Source: a virus
Reading direction: 5' to 3' (one strand)
IMG/VR virus record: IMGVR_UViG_3300022074_000168
Coordinates: 1 to 35,322 of that record
DNA: 35,322 nucleotides
Made by a program: the position numbers and the translations under genes. Positions 23,789-31,482 of this stretch are shown piece by piece. The notes below the pieces were generated by a model that was not told where the DNA came from, made no database searches, and worked only from the letters and a program-made list of their open reading frames with translations. The stretch's first letter is position 1. Every line of letters starts with the position of its first letter.

Positions 23789-24433
23789 TTAAGTTCCCGC
23801 TGCTTGCGATTGCCGTTGATAAATGCTGCTGATTTGGAGGCTCCCGGTTCCGTAATTGGCGCGCTGATTGTCAACCTTGATCTGTGCCAAAGCCTTATCA
23901 AATCGAGCCATATACTGAGACGCCCTAGCCTCATCAAGAAGGTAAGCATAAGCCTCAGCGAGTGCGCCGTAAAGGTAGGCGTCGGGCGACCGGCTCAGGA
24001 TTGTGTTTGTAAGATTAGTCGCAGACAGCGCTTCGATTGAGCCAATGTAAATGATTTCCACTTCATAGGCGGCGTCAGGCACCGGACGCAACTTCATCTC
24101 GTCGCCCACAATGCTGTAGCCCTTTGGCTTTCCGCCGCCCTCTGATGCGTATTGCTCGTCCAGCGCGACAGGGCTGTAGTATCTCAGCACGGTCAGCGGT
24201 GCGGTGTTTAGTTTTATTTCGCGAACCTCACGCAGGTCAGTTGGCAGCGCAAGGTATTCATTGCCCGACACAGTGTTTGCAGTTACTCGCTTTTCCTGAC
24301 TGCGTGTCTCCAGCTCTCGGCTCATAGTAGCTTCGGCCAGCGCAATAAAGTCAGGAATTTGTGCGGTCAAATCGTCACGCGCCAAGAAGTTGGCTATGGA
24401 TGTCTGCAAATCTGTGTAAGTCGCAATTGCCAT
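23789..24433 (-). CDS. Head-to-tail connector (adaptor)
   Basis: 214 residues starting inside the TAATG overlap of the previous gene. Pattern of short-tailed-phage adaptor proteins: YTDLQTSIANFLARDDLTAQ, PDFIALAEATMSRELETR, then LPTDLREVREIKLN, EVEIIYIGSIEALS and YLYGALAEAYAYLLDEARAS. It forms the ring below the portal onto which the tail nozzle binds. Position between the MCP/terminator and the nozzle gene agrees. Confidence 0.75.
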   Translation of the reverse strand: MAIATYTDLQTSIANFLARDDLTAQIPDFIALAEATMSRELETRSQEKRVTANTVSGNEYLALPTDLREVREIKLNTAPLTVLRYYSPVALDEQYASEGGGKPKGYSIVGDEMKLRPVPDAAYEVEIIYIGSIEALSATNLTNTILSRSPDAYLYGALAEAYAYLLDEARASQYMARFDKALAQIKVDNQRANYGTGSLQISSIYQRQSQAAGT

Positions 24434-24753
24434 TATACGTTTCCGCCGCCTGTCCTGAAGTCTCGGTTCTCGCTATTATTCAGCCAAGCCTTCCAACCCT
24501 TTGGATTTTGGGCGGGCGGGCCTAGTGTCTCTAGCAGGTGATTATACACGACATTTGGTATTTCCGCCACATGCTGTATATGACGCTGCGTGTTTACCGC
24601 AGCGTGGGCGCGGTAGTCGTTATTCATCTGCTTATTCAGCTTAATCAATCCGTCGAACCTCTGGGTCGTCTCAATGATGTCAGTGCCATCAGACTGCTGA
24701 TCCATAACCACCTCTTTGGCGGTGTGAGGGTCTGTATATAAAACTCGCTTCAT
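24433..24753 (-). CDS. Neck-associated small protein
   Basis: 106 residues; GGGGAAAAC precedes ATG. Contains KRVLYTDPHTAKEVVMDQQS, then NTQRHIQHVAEIPNVVYNHL and NPKGWKAWLNNSENRDFRTG, which recur in a conserved protein following the capsid gene in many marine podophages. Mostly helical. Function unknown; its constant position suggests a virion or assembly role. Confidence 0.6.
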   Translation of the reverse strand: MKRVLYTDPHTAKEVVMDQQSDGTDIIETTQRFDGLIKLNKQMNNDYRAHAAVNTQRHIQHVAEIPNVVYNHLLETLGPPAQNPKGWKAWLNNSENRDFRTGGGNV

Positions 24754-24772
24754 GTTTTCCCCTTGTGAAAAA

Positions 24773-24796
24773 GAGGGGGCAGTTGCCCGCCCCCTC
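24773..24796 (-). terminator. Intrinsic terminator after the capsid gene
   Basis: GAGGGGGC and GCCCCCTC (8-bp perfect stem) are separated by an 8-nt loop and followed on the minus strand by TTTTT (24772-24768). It starts 8 nt after the capsid stop at 24804. It probably lowers expression of neck and tail genes relative to the capsid gene. Confidence 0.88.
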
Positions 24797-24803
24797 AGTT
24801 TTA

Positions 24804-25964
24804 CTATGAACCGTTCAAGTCCATAATCATTGCGTGTGCCTTAGGTGCGGTCGGCTTCAATGCCCACTCTGACACCAGATGGCTTGTCTTGGCATCGCCG
24901 TCCTGAGACAGTTCCTGCTCAAGGAAGTTACGTCCGTTGAGTGTGCAGATTGACACAAAGTTTGGATCAATCAAGAACACCCGGTCGTTTCCAAGTAGCC
25001 GAGACGGAACAGCTTGCACAGTACCGAAGTCGGTCAGGAACACTGATGTCGAACCAACGTAGCTGACTTCCTTGGCGGCAGTCATGTTCACGTCGTTGCT
25101 GACCAAGTTGCCAGTGGCTGACAGGTCTGAGAAGTTGGCACGGTTTGTGGCCGAAGCAACCATCAGCTCAGGTGAGCCGCCGTCTGTCCACGCATCCTGC
25201 ATGCCATCCTCGATCAAGGCGAGTGTCAACGCCCGGTCGTCACCGCCAGTGATTGTGTCAGTTCCGTCGCCTGTGGCGAAGGCACCGGCAGTCGCACCGA
25301 CTGAGCCGTTTGTGATCCAGCAGGTCAGTGAAGCTGACTTGCGTGGGTCTGTTCCAGAACGTGCAACGTCTGTGTCACCGATTGCTTTTTCGATGTCACG
25401 ACGCAGCTCTAAGGCTTTTAAGACCTTTTGATAATTATGTTCACGTTCTCGGCCCGCAGAATCCACGGCGTCGAGTGTGCCTGATGTTGCAAACACCTTC
25501 TTTGAGATTTGGTGGTAGTTACCAATCCGTGAAGTTGGTGTCGCCGCAGCAGTAGCTGTGGTTGCACCTTCGTTGTGGTAGTTAGTAGCAGACGCGGCGG
25601 TCAGCTCCTGAACTTGCCATTCGACGAAAATGCCGTTTGATGTCTCCTTCTTCACATTAGAGAAGATTGGAGTCTCCGCAGGGTCGCATTCTATCCCAGC
25701 CTTTCGGTGGGGGTGGACTATATCATCACTCCGAGTTGGAGTGCCGGACGCTCTAGCCTGTTATTAAGGGGGCTTTACCCCTCAGGTAGTCTCTGAACCT
25801 TCCGCCGGTGTACCGACGGCTTGGATGCTGATTGCCATAGCTTTCGCCTTAGGGTTCCAGCAGTTCATCCGGTTTAGACCGCACCTACCCTATCTAATGC
25901 GGTAAATGATGTCGGCGAGTTGCTCTTTCTCACCAACAGCGTTTTGGGTTGTAAAAACAGCCAT
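24804..25964 (-). CDS. Major capsid protein, gene split by a group I intron
   Basis: Exon 1 is 25964-25897 (68 nt) and exon 2 is 25686-24804 (883 nt). The join restores 951 nt, giving 316 residues. The N-terminus reads AVFTTQNAVGEKEQLADIIY then RIDPAETPIFSNVKKE across the splice (after RI, codon AT|C). This is the conserved DIIYxIxPxETPxxS motif of SU10/DUF5309-type HK97-fold capsids. Later: NYHQISKKVFATSGTLDAVD, SAGREREHNYQKVLKALEL and CTLNGRNFLEQELSQDG. AAGGA precedes ATG. Unspliced, exon 1 ends at TAG two codons into the intron, so splicing is essential for capsid production. Confidence 0.9.
25687..25896 (-). ncRNA. Group I self-splicing intron in the MCP gene
   Basis: 210 nt, no ORF. P1: exon ACCGCAT pairs with internal guide GTGCGGT, with U.G at the splice site. 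P3: CCGGAT with GTCCGG. P4: TGCTG with CAGCA. P5 ends in a GAAA loop. P6: CCGTCGG, TACA loop, CCGGCGG. P7 R element GTTCAGAGACTA (25787-25798) and S element GATATAGTCC (25715-25724), both close to consensus. P7.1-like GGGG TAAA GCCCC. P8: CACTCC AACTC GGAGTG. P9 has a GAAA loop. P10: ACCC of exon 2 with GGGT. The intron ends in G. The P7.1 hairpin suggests an IA-like subgroup, unusually small. Confidence 0.93.
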
Positions 25965-25981
25965 TGTTTTGTTCCTTCGGG

Positions 25982-27013
25982 TTATCTACCCATCAAAAGT
26001 TGTACAGCAGCGTCAACGGTGCCAGCCTTTTCAAACTGTTCACGCGCCTTCCGCTTTGAACGATTAGCAACTTCGCGCTTGGTTGCCGGTTGCCCTGCCT
26101 TGGCCATCTTCGGTGCTTGGCGAGTGCGCTTTTTGGTTGTAGGTTTCTTTTCCATTAGATTATCCCACTTCCACGCTTTGTAGAGAAGTTCAATCGCGCG
26201 TGCATCGCTCGCGGATGAGATTTCTTCCTCGCTAAACCCGACACGCTTCTGTGCGTACTTAATGACTTCTTTCCGTTCAAACTCTCGGGTTTCATCATTA
26301 CGCCACTCAGGTATGCGCTCAAGCATTTCGACACGTTGATTTTGCAGGTGCTGCTTTAGGTTTTGCTCCTGCTCTTGTGCCTGTTGTTGGGCAATCTTCT
26401 GACGCTCTGCCGCCACTTGCTGGATTTGCTTTTGGTGCTTATCCCACTCAGTCTTGGCAAAGAAAATGTCGTCAGTAGACCAGCCCTGATCTTTATAGGC
26501 CGCCCAGTCAGGTTCCTCAGTGAGGCTGAGGTTTGTCTGCTGGAGTTGGGCTTGCAGTAACTCAAGTTGCTGCGCGTAAGCGTCTCGGAGCTGTTTTGTT
26601 TCTGCTGCCTCAGCAGCAAATGCCTTGCGTTGCTCGGCCAGTTCCATTGATCGCTTAGTAAATGCCTCTTGACGTTGATAACCTTTGAGAGCTTCTTCAA
26701 GGTTAACTTCCACTTCCTTGCCGTCCACCTTTACGGTGTATAGCGTCTCAGTGGGTTCCTCGACTTCCGCTTCATCGTCATCATCGTCGTCGTAGGCATC
26801 TTCGCCGTCATCAGCCTCATCGTCATAGTCGTCATCCTCTGGGGCGTCATGCGCCTGATCTTCGGATGGAACTTGCGCCTCGGCTTCGGGCTGTTGAGGC
26901 TGATCTTCAGCCTCATTTCGCTCATCTGTAACGGTGTCCTCAATGGGAGTGTTCAGAAGGCTAATTGCGTCGGTCATTGAAATGTTGTCGGTTCCGTTTG
27001 GAGTATCGACCAT
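25982..27013 (-). CDS. Scaffolding protein
   Basis: 343 residues; AAGGTAGAAAAATT precedes ATG. Highly acidic first third (DDDYDDEADDGEDAYDDDDD), then helical coiled coil (about 120-240; MELAEQRKAFAAEAAETK, QELLQAQLQQTNL-type), and a basic C-terminus (KKPTTKKRTRQAPKMAKAGQ), which is the usual polarity of scaffolds that bind the coat with their C-terminus. It lies directly before the MCP, as in P22 and SU10-type phages. No protease motif, so scaffold exit is probably without cleavage. Confidence 0.75.
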   Translation of the reverse strand: MVDTPNGTDNISMTDAISLLNTPIEDTVTDERNEAEDQPQQPEAEAQVPSEDQAHDAPEDDDYDDEADDGEDAYDDDDDDEAEVEEPTETLYTVKVDGKEVEVNLEEALKGYQRQEAFTKRSMELAEQRKAFAAEAAETKQLRDAYAQQLELLQAQLQQTNLSLTEEPDWAAYKDQGWSTDDIFFAKTEWDKHQKQIQQVAAERQKIAQQQAQEQEQNLKQHLQNQRVEMLERIPEWRNDETREFERKEVIKYAQKRVGFSEEEISSASDARAIELLYKAWKWDNLMEKKPTTKKRTRQAPKMAKAGQPATKREVANRSKRKAREQFEKAGTVDAAVQLLMGR

Positions 27014-27025
27014 AATTTTTCTACC

Positions 27026-27310
27026 TTATCTCTTGTTAAAAGTGGAACGCCTCTTGACTTCGTCAATTTGCGATTGCGCCATCTTACCATCCGATATCAC
27101 CGTTTGAAAATACCCCTTTAGGGCTTCAAGGTTCTGGCTCAATTGGTAAATTCGCTCTCGGTCTTCGGCTTCGCCTATGCCGCTTGACCGCCACGCTTGT
27201 ATAAATTGTTGCTCTAAATAATCAAACGCCTCAGTTAATAACTCATTCCTAAGCAGTGCCTCAGCCTTCTCAGCCCTTAGCACCGCATCCCTCGCCTTGC
27301 CTTCGTTCAT
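27026..27310 (-). CDS. Small helical virion/assembly protein
   Basis: 94 residues; AGGGAAAAC precedes ATG. Entirely helical: AVLRAEKAEALLRNELLTEA, FDYLEQQFIQAWRSSGIGEA and YFQTVISDGKMAQSQIDEVK. Small proteins with AWRSSG...DGKxAQ are common next to portal/scaffold genes in podophages. Their role is not well known; a cofactor of portal or head assembly is plausible. Confidence 0.6.
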   Translation of the reverse strand: MNEGKARDAVLRAEKAEALLRNELLTEAFDYLEQQFIQAWRSSGIGEAEDRERIYQLSQNLEALKGYFQTVISDGKMAQSQIDEVKRRSTFNKR

Positions 27311-27317
27311 GTTTTCC

Positions 27318-28478
27318 CTAACTCAATAACGTGTAACCTGTGGTCGGATATGGCTGGTCAAAATATTCTGGGCGGTACGCTCCACGCTGTCTAAACGCGA
27401 GGTTGGCATCCGCAAACTGTGACGGCGTGCCAAAGCCTGCGCCGTACTGCTGCTGAAACTCAGGCAAACCAGTTGGTGCCACATCTAACAAACCCATCCG
27501 CGCGTATGCGTCGCCGGGCTGCGCCATAACTCCGCCGCCGGTTTGGTCACTCGCGGCAAAGCCTGTGTCTAGGCGGCAAGCCTGCATGTCCTCGTCGAAC
27601 ATATAGCCCTCATCGCATTGGCCGGTCTCTGGGTTCACTGGCTTTACCTGTTCTATATCCCCAAAGCCGCTTTCACCGCCGCCTGCGTTGTATCCTGTTT
27701 CTGGATACCCTTTAACGACGTTTCCAGTGTAAACCTCACCAAACCCAAATGGGCCTTCATTAAACACGCCTTGTATTTGACCTTGCGGGCCAAAAAACGC
27801 ACGACCACCAGACCCAATACCGCCAGCAATATTTCTTAGGTTAGTGTTTCCTAAAAAGCCTAATGCTGACCCAAACAAGCCGGGGATACCATAACCTCGA
27901 TCAGCTTGGCGCATACGATCTTGAATCTGCTGGTTTGCCAGCATTTGAATTTGAGCGTTAACGTAGGGAACAGACGTAAACTGATTAGCGCCCTGATTGC
28001 CAGCCCTTGTTAACTGGCTAACAATATCAGCTTGGACTTGCTGCGCCCTATCTGAGCCACCGCCTGTGCCTATAGTGTTATATGCTTGAGTTTTTGTCAT
28101 TCCACCAAACTCAGGTGTACCGAAAATAGCCTGAGACTCACCGGGCGACATTCCTAAATCGCTATAACTTTTGCCGCCGCCACGACCATCGCCGCCGCCG
28201 ATACCGCTAGTGCTACCACCACCGCCAATACCGGCATCAGGGTCTCCGGCACCGCCTGCTGTATCGGCAGCTTTATCATCGCCTTCACCGCCGCTATCAT
28301 AGCCGCCAGCACCCTCGCCAACGTCAAAAAACGCAGGAATACCCATTGGCCCGGGCTGACCGGCACCGCCATTGTCCATCAACATCTGCGCTTCTTCGGG
28401 CGTAATGTAGGCTAGAAGGTGGTCTTGGCCGCGAATGGTTGTGTTACGCGGCGGCATGATTTTGTTCATCTTGGCCAT
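27318..28478 (-). CDS. Glycine-rich virion protein
   Basis: 386 residues. N-terminal PPRNTTIRGQDHLLAYITPE (a recognisable helper segment), then a low-complexity Gly/Asp stretch (GGGGSTSGIGGGDGRGGGKS, about 85-105), a helical middle (TRAGNQGANQFTSVPYVNAQ), and a C-terminal FMFDEDMQACR-like element. No enzyme motif. Its position between portal and scaffold and the repetitive Gly-rich segments suggest a structural or ejected protein. Overlap with portal is 3 nt apart from its stop. Confidence 0.55.
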   Translation of the reverse strand: MAKMNKIMPPRNTTIRGQDHLLAYITPEEAQMLMDNGGAGQPGPMGIPAFFDVGEGAGGYDSGGEGDDKAADTAGGAGDPDAGIGGGGSTSGIGGGDGRGGGKSYSDLGMSPGESQAIFGTPEFGGMTKTQAYNTIGTGGGSDRAQQVQADIVSQLTRAGNQGANQFTSVPYVNAQIQMLANQQIQDRMRQADRGYGIPGLFGSALGFLGNTNLRNIAGGIGSGGRAFFGPQGQIQGVFNEGPFGFGEVYTGNVVKGYPETGYNAGGGESGFGDIEQVKPVNPETGQCDEGYMFDEDMQACRLDTGFAASDQTGGGVMAQPGDAYARMGLLDVAPTGLPEFQQQYGAGFGTPSQFADANLAFRQRGAYRPEYFDQPYPTTGYTLLS

Positions 28479-28480
28479 CT

Positions 28481-30565
28481 CTATGCCCTCGGTAGGTTGG
28501 TTGATATTTCGGCGTCAGTCACCGCCTTGGCGACACGCAGTTCAGCCTCAGCCTGAAGCTCCTGCTGGCGCATCTGCATCTCCATTTGCATCTTCTCGCG
28601 CTCCATCTGGATTTCGGCCTGCATCTTCTCGCGCTTCAGAGCAATGTCAGCCTCAGCCTTTTGCTGCGCGATCTGGATGTCGGCCTGCGCCTTCTGCTGC
28701 TCTAGCTGTAACACCTGCTGCATCTGCTGCTGCTCAGGTGACGGCTGCTGCGGCTGATTGGCTGCCTGCTGTTGCTTGGCTGCCATAAACTGCGTGACCT
28801 GCTCAGGCGAGTTAAAGAACAGGCTGCTATCCTTGAAGCCGCCAACCTCAGTGATTGAGCGCAGGGTGTTAACATATTGCTGCGCCGTCACAAGCGGGTT
28901 GTCCTGACCTAGCTGCATCAGGATTTGTTCTTGCTTTGATGCGATCTGCGTCAGGAAGGCTATCTTTGTCTCGTCGTCAGTCGTGCCTAAGCCAACCTGC
29001 ACGACAGTGTCAAACTGGCTAGACCACTCGGCTGGGTTGATCGGCACAAACTGATTGCGAAGGCGCACGATCCTTTCCTTGCTGTCGTGCTTTAGTACCA
29101 AGTGCAGGATGCCCTTAAACAGCGCCTTGACGCCTGTTTCAGCCATTGTTCTGGCATATGATTCCAACTTAACCTGAGCGCCGCGCACGGTCGCTGAGAC
29201 TGCGCTGGCGGTGCTTGACTGTAGGCTGTTAGCGTCAAGCCCCTGAGACGCACGGCTCATGCCGGTTCTTTGTTCTTTTACTGTATCCAGATAATCCATC
29301 AGCGGGCGGATTTCGTTGCCGACTGATGCGCCTGTCAGGGCTTGAATCATGCCCGGTTGACGCGTTCTGATTACGCCGCCGGGTGAGCCGTCAAGCAGGT
29401 CGTCGAGGTTCACCTGACCCTCAACCGCCGCAATGCGTGGCAGGGTAGATGAGTAGACGCTGTCGAGGTACTGGCGCATTAGCGTTGACTTAATCACCTG
29501 CAAGTCCTCGGTCATGTCAAAGATGCTGCGGCCAATCAAGCGGTGCGGCATCATAATAGGCGACACGCACGCAAACGGCACATGATCGAATGGCTCATTG
29601 TGCAAAATGTGCTTGCCCTCAGCGCCAATCGCGCATACGCGCCGACGCTCGGCAATGCCGTCGCCGTCATAATCCATATTGATGATGCACTCATAGTAAG
29701 GCACAGACCGCAGTGTCGGGTCTGACGGATCAACCGGCATTGACGATTCAAGGTCTTGGAATCTGTTGCTGACCTCGCGGTCGTTGTCCAGCTCGTTCTC
29801 GCCAGCGTACTGCTCAACCTCATCGCGGTCATAGCCCATAGCCACAAGGTCTGAGACAGTCATGTTTGTGCGGTGCGCGATAAAGTCAGCGTCCTCAAGT
29901 GAGGCGGCGTGACGCGATACCAAAAACTCCTCGGGCGGAATGTTGATGATTTTGATGTCACCTTCTTCGCGCTTGATGCGTACAGTCAAATCGTATTCGG
30001 AGCGCAGGTCTTCGGTCTCGCCGGTCTCGTCGTTATACATGCTCTCGACGACGGTCTCTGTCTGAGACACAAGTTCAACAGTCGGGTCGGCCAGCAGCAT
30101 TGTCAGTTCTTCTTCTGACAGGCCGGTATATTCTTCCTCGTCAACTTCTTCGCGTGTCTCGTAAAAGAACTTCACGACACCCAAACGGAATAACAGCGCA
30201 TCCTTGAAAAACGTGTGCAGGATTTGGTAGCCGGGGTTCTGGGTGTTAAGCACATAATTAACGTAATCAGACGCCTGCTCGGCAGATTCCATATCCTCGG
30301 CAGTGCGCGGTGCGAAGCGAACATATTTGTCGTTAGTCGTAAACACCCGCATCAAGTTAGGCATGATGGCCTCGACGGTGTCGGCAACCTCAGTCGCAAT
30401 CACTGTTGAGCGACCGTCTACCTCGTTTCCGAGTGGCTCACCCAAGTACATATCCAAGGCGCGTAGCCGGTCGGTCGTGTACTCGTTGTCGAAGTGATTG
30501 AGCGCGTCGGTGATCTCACCAGACACGATGCTGCCCAATTGTTCGTCGTCCATCTTTTTAGCCAT
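28481..30565 (-). CDS. Portal protein (P22-like)
   Basis: 694 residues from ATG 30565 (AAGGA 4 nt upstream); the reading from 30637 lacks support because another small gene ends here. Core portal motifs: HFDNEYTTDRLRALDMYLGE, DTVEAIMPNLMRVFTTNDKY, YHEC-type PYYECIINMDYDGDGIAERR, CVSPIMMPHRLIGRSIFDMT and RTGMSRASQGLDANSLQSST. The C-terminal 120 residues are Gln/Met-rich coiled coil (QLEQQKAQADIQIAQQKAEA), like the P22 portal barrel. It forms the dodecameric DNA channel and motor docking site. Confidence 0.85.
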   Translation of the reverse strand: MAKKMDDEQLGSIVSGEITDALNHFDNEYTTDRLRALDMYLGEPLGNEVDGRSTVIATEVADTVEAIMPNLMRVFTTNDKYVRFAPRTAEDMESAEQASDYVNYVLNTQNPGYQILHTFFKDALLFRLGVVKFFYETREEVDEEEYTGLSEEELTMLLADPTVELVSQTETVVESMYNDETGETEDLRSEYDLTVRIKREEGDIKIINIPPEEFLVSRHAASLEDADFIAHRTNMTVSDLVAMGYDRDEVEQYAGENELDNDREVSNRFQDLESSMPVDPSDPTLRSVPYYECIINMDYDGDGIAERRRVCAIGAEGKHILHNEPFDHVPFACVSPIMMPHRLIGRSIFDMTEDLQVIKSTLMRQYLDSVYSSTLPRIAAVEGQVNLDDLLDGSPGGVIRTRQPGMIQALTGASVGNEIRPLMDYLDTVKEQRTGMSRASQGLDANSLQSSTASAVSATVRGAQVKLESYARTMAETGVKALFKGILHLVLKHDSKERIVRLRNQFVPINPAEWSSQFDTVVQVGLGTTDDETKIAFLTQIASKQEQILMQLGQDNPLVTAQQYVNTLRSITEVGGFKDSSLFFNSPEQVTQFMAAKQQQAANQPQQPSPEQQQMQQVLQLEQQKAQADIQIAQQKAEADIALKREKMQAEIQMEREKMQMEMQMRQQELQAEAELRVAKAVTDAEISTNLPRA

Positions 30566-30716
30566 TTTTCCTTGCACCTTTTGCCGCGCGTTTTGGCGCA
30601 CGTTTAACCTTGGACGCCGTCTTTGGCGTGCCGACATTATCGCACACTTCCGCCTTTGGTTCTAGCGGGGGCTGCGGGCGTCTTATGCGACCAACAATCG
30701 GGCGTCTGATGTTCAA
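30558..30716 (-). CDS. Small basic protein (TTG start)
   Basis: 52 residues from TTG 30716, overlapping the stop of the previous gene (ATGAATTGA), ending inside the portal start codon region (TAA overlaps the third portal codon). Arg/Lys/Pro-rich: NIRRPIVGRIRRPQPPLEPK and APKRAAKGARKNG. It continues the run of tiny basic proteins. Only a non-ATG start is available and ribosome binding is weak (AAGG, 10 nt), so it may depend on coupling. Confidence 0.45.
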   Translation of the reverse strand: MNIRRPIVGRIRRPQPPLEPKAEVCDNVGTPKTASKVKRAPKRAAKGARKNG

Positions 30717-30925
30717 TTCATCTTCGCCTTTTTAATTACCTTCTTGGCCGCAGCTTTAATTGGTGCGCCGCGCTTGCCAGCAGTCTCGACTGTGCCTTTG
30801 CTGGTCTGCACAAACTTCGACGGAGCTGGCTCAGGCGTCATGTCCGGCACAGGGTTTTTGCCCTGAATACAACGCTGCTTGATTTCGCAGCGCCCACGAT
30901 ATGGGCAATTGTCACAAACGATCAT
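30713..30925 (-). CDS. Small Cys-rich/basic protein
   Basis: 70 residues. The N-terminus has CDNCPYRGRCEIKQRC with four cysteines, probable zinc or disulfide centre; the rest is basic (KRGAPIKAAAKKVIKKAKMN). ATG 30925 overlaps the previous stop (ATGA). The role is unknown; with adjacent basic proteins it may bind packaged DNA or the portal. Confidence 0.6.
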   Translation of the reverse strand: MIVCDNCPYRGRCEIKQRCIQGKNPVPDMTPEPAPSKFVQTSKGTVETAGKRGAPIKAAAKKVIKKAKMN

Positions 30926-31083
30926 GCTTTCTTCGCTTTCTTTTTAGGTTTCTTCGCGGTCTTTGCAGCCGCCTTGAAAGCCGCAGCCGTGGGCGCACCC
31001 TTGGCTCCGACCTTTCTCATTCTCTCACCGCTGCCCGCCTTAATGCGTGCGCGTTTCTTGGCGATATTGCGATACAAAGACAT
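30922..31083 (-). CDS. Tiny lysine-rich protein (53 aa)
   Basis: 53 residues: starts at the TGATG overlap with the preceding gene and ends KTAKKPKKKAKKA before an ATGA overlap. SLYRNIAKKRARIKAGSGER and VGAKGAPTAAAFKAAAK are followed by a poly-basic tail, giving a strongly positive histone-like protein. Tight overlaps at both ends and intact frame support a real gene. DNA or RNA binding is the natural inference. Confidence 0.6.
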   Translation of the reverse strand: MSLYRNIAKKRARIKAGSGERMRKVGAKGAPTAAAFKAAAKTAKKPKKKAKKA

Positions 31084-31148
31084 CAGCAGTATTTACCGAG
31101 AACTTGCTTTGAGCCTTTTTTGCCGCCTTTTTTCTTACCGTATGCCAT
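31083..31148 (-). CDS. 21-residue lysine/glycine-rich peptide
   Basis: ATG 31148 has AGGAGATATCT upstream, a strong ribosome binding site, and the stop overlaps the next start (TGATG). The sequence is nearly all Lys, Gly and Tyr (AYGKKKGGKKGSKQVLGKYC). Its size makes it doubtful on its own, but the strong site and coupling to the next gene argue for translation, at least as a leader peptide for the downstream gene. Confidence 0.5.
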   Translation of the reverse strand: MAYGKKKGGKKGSKQVLGKYC

Positions 31149-31157
31149 AGATATCTC

Positions 31158-31418
31158 CTAACATTTCCATCTGCGTCTAGCCGCCTTGCCGCGCGGGCCA
31201 GTCCAGCTCTTTGATCTGGCGCAGAAACTCTTGCGCCGCTTTGCGTCTGCGCTACCGGCTTTGACTTTGCCGGTCACAGGCGCTTTTAGTTTTGAGCCTG
31301 TGGCTCGGTTGTATTTTGCACGACCCTTCGCAGTAAGTCCACCACCAGCCTTGACCGACTGCTTTTCACCGCGACCGACTGATAGGCTGACGCTTTTCTT
31401 TTTGCGGGTTGGTGCCAT
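31158..31418 (-). CDS. DUF6321-like basic protein
   Basis: 86 residues; AAAGGTTAAACT precedes ATG. KKSVSLSVGRGEKQSVKAGG, GLTAKGRAKYNRATGSKLKA and RKSFCARSKSWTGP match a small conserved phage family (DUF6321, containing GGLTAKGRAKYNRATGS). Highly basic, role unknown, found in many marine phages. It lies beside the divergent promoter of the plus-strand gene at 31483. Confidence 0.75.
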   Translation of the reverse strand: MAPTRKKKSVSLSVGRGEKQSVKAGGGLTAKGRAKYNRATGSKLKAPVTGKVKAGSADAKRRKSFCARSKSWTGPRGKAARRRWKC

Positions 31419-31428
31419 AGTTTAACCT

Positions 31429-31456
31429 TTGATATTATCCTGATATGGGGTACAAT
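31429..31456 (+). promoter_or_regulatory. Moron promoter
   Basis: TTGATA (31429-31434) and TACAAT (31451-31456), 16 bp apart, each match five of six consensus bases of a sigma70-type promoter. It lies 26 nt before the ATG of the rightward 57-residue gene, in the gap between two leftward genes, so it can transcribe only that gene locally. Confidence 0.65.
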
Positions 31457-31482
31457 TCGTTTTTAAGTAAGGGAGTCATGTT

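Noticed and set aside
23399-24433. Programmed frameshift between neck genes
   Set aside because: Each frame has its own start and ribosome binding site and complete family-like domain, so separate genes explain it.
24804-25655. Capsid gene beginning at 25655 with 283 residues
   Set aside because: It lacks the conserved N-terminal motif and has no normal ribosome binding site; a start at 25964 and a group I intron explain the missing part exactly.
25655-25964. Sequencing or assembly error or pseudogene in the capsid gene
   Set aside because: The interrupting 210 nt show the complete group I core and splice to an exact frame, which an error would not give.
28435-28788. 117-codon plus-strand ORF opposite the portal coiled coil
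   Set aside because: Shadow of the Gln-rich repeat sequence of the portal C-terminus.
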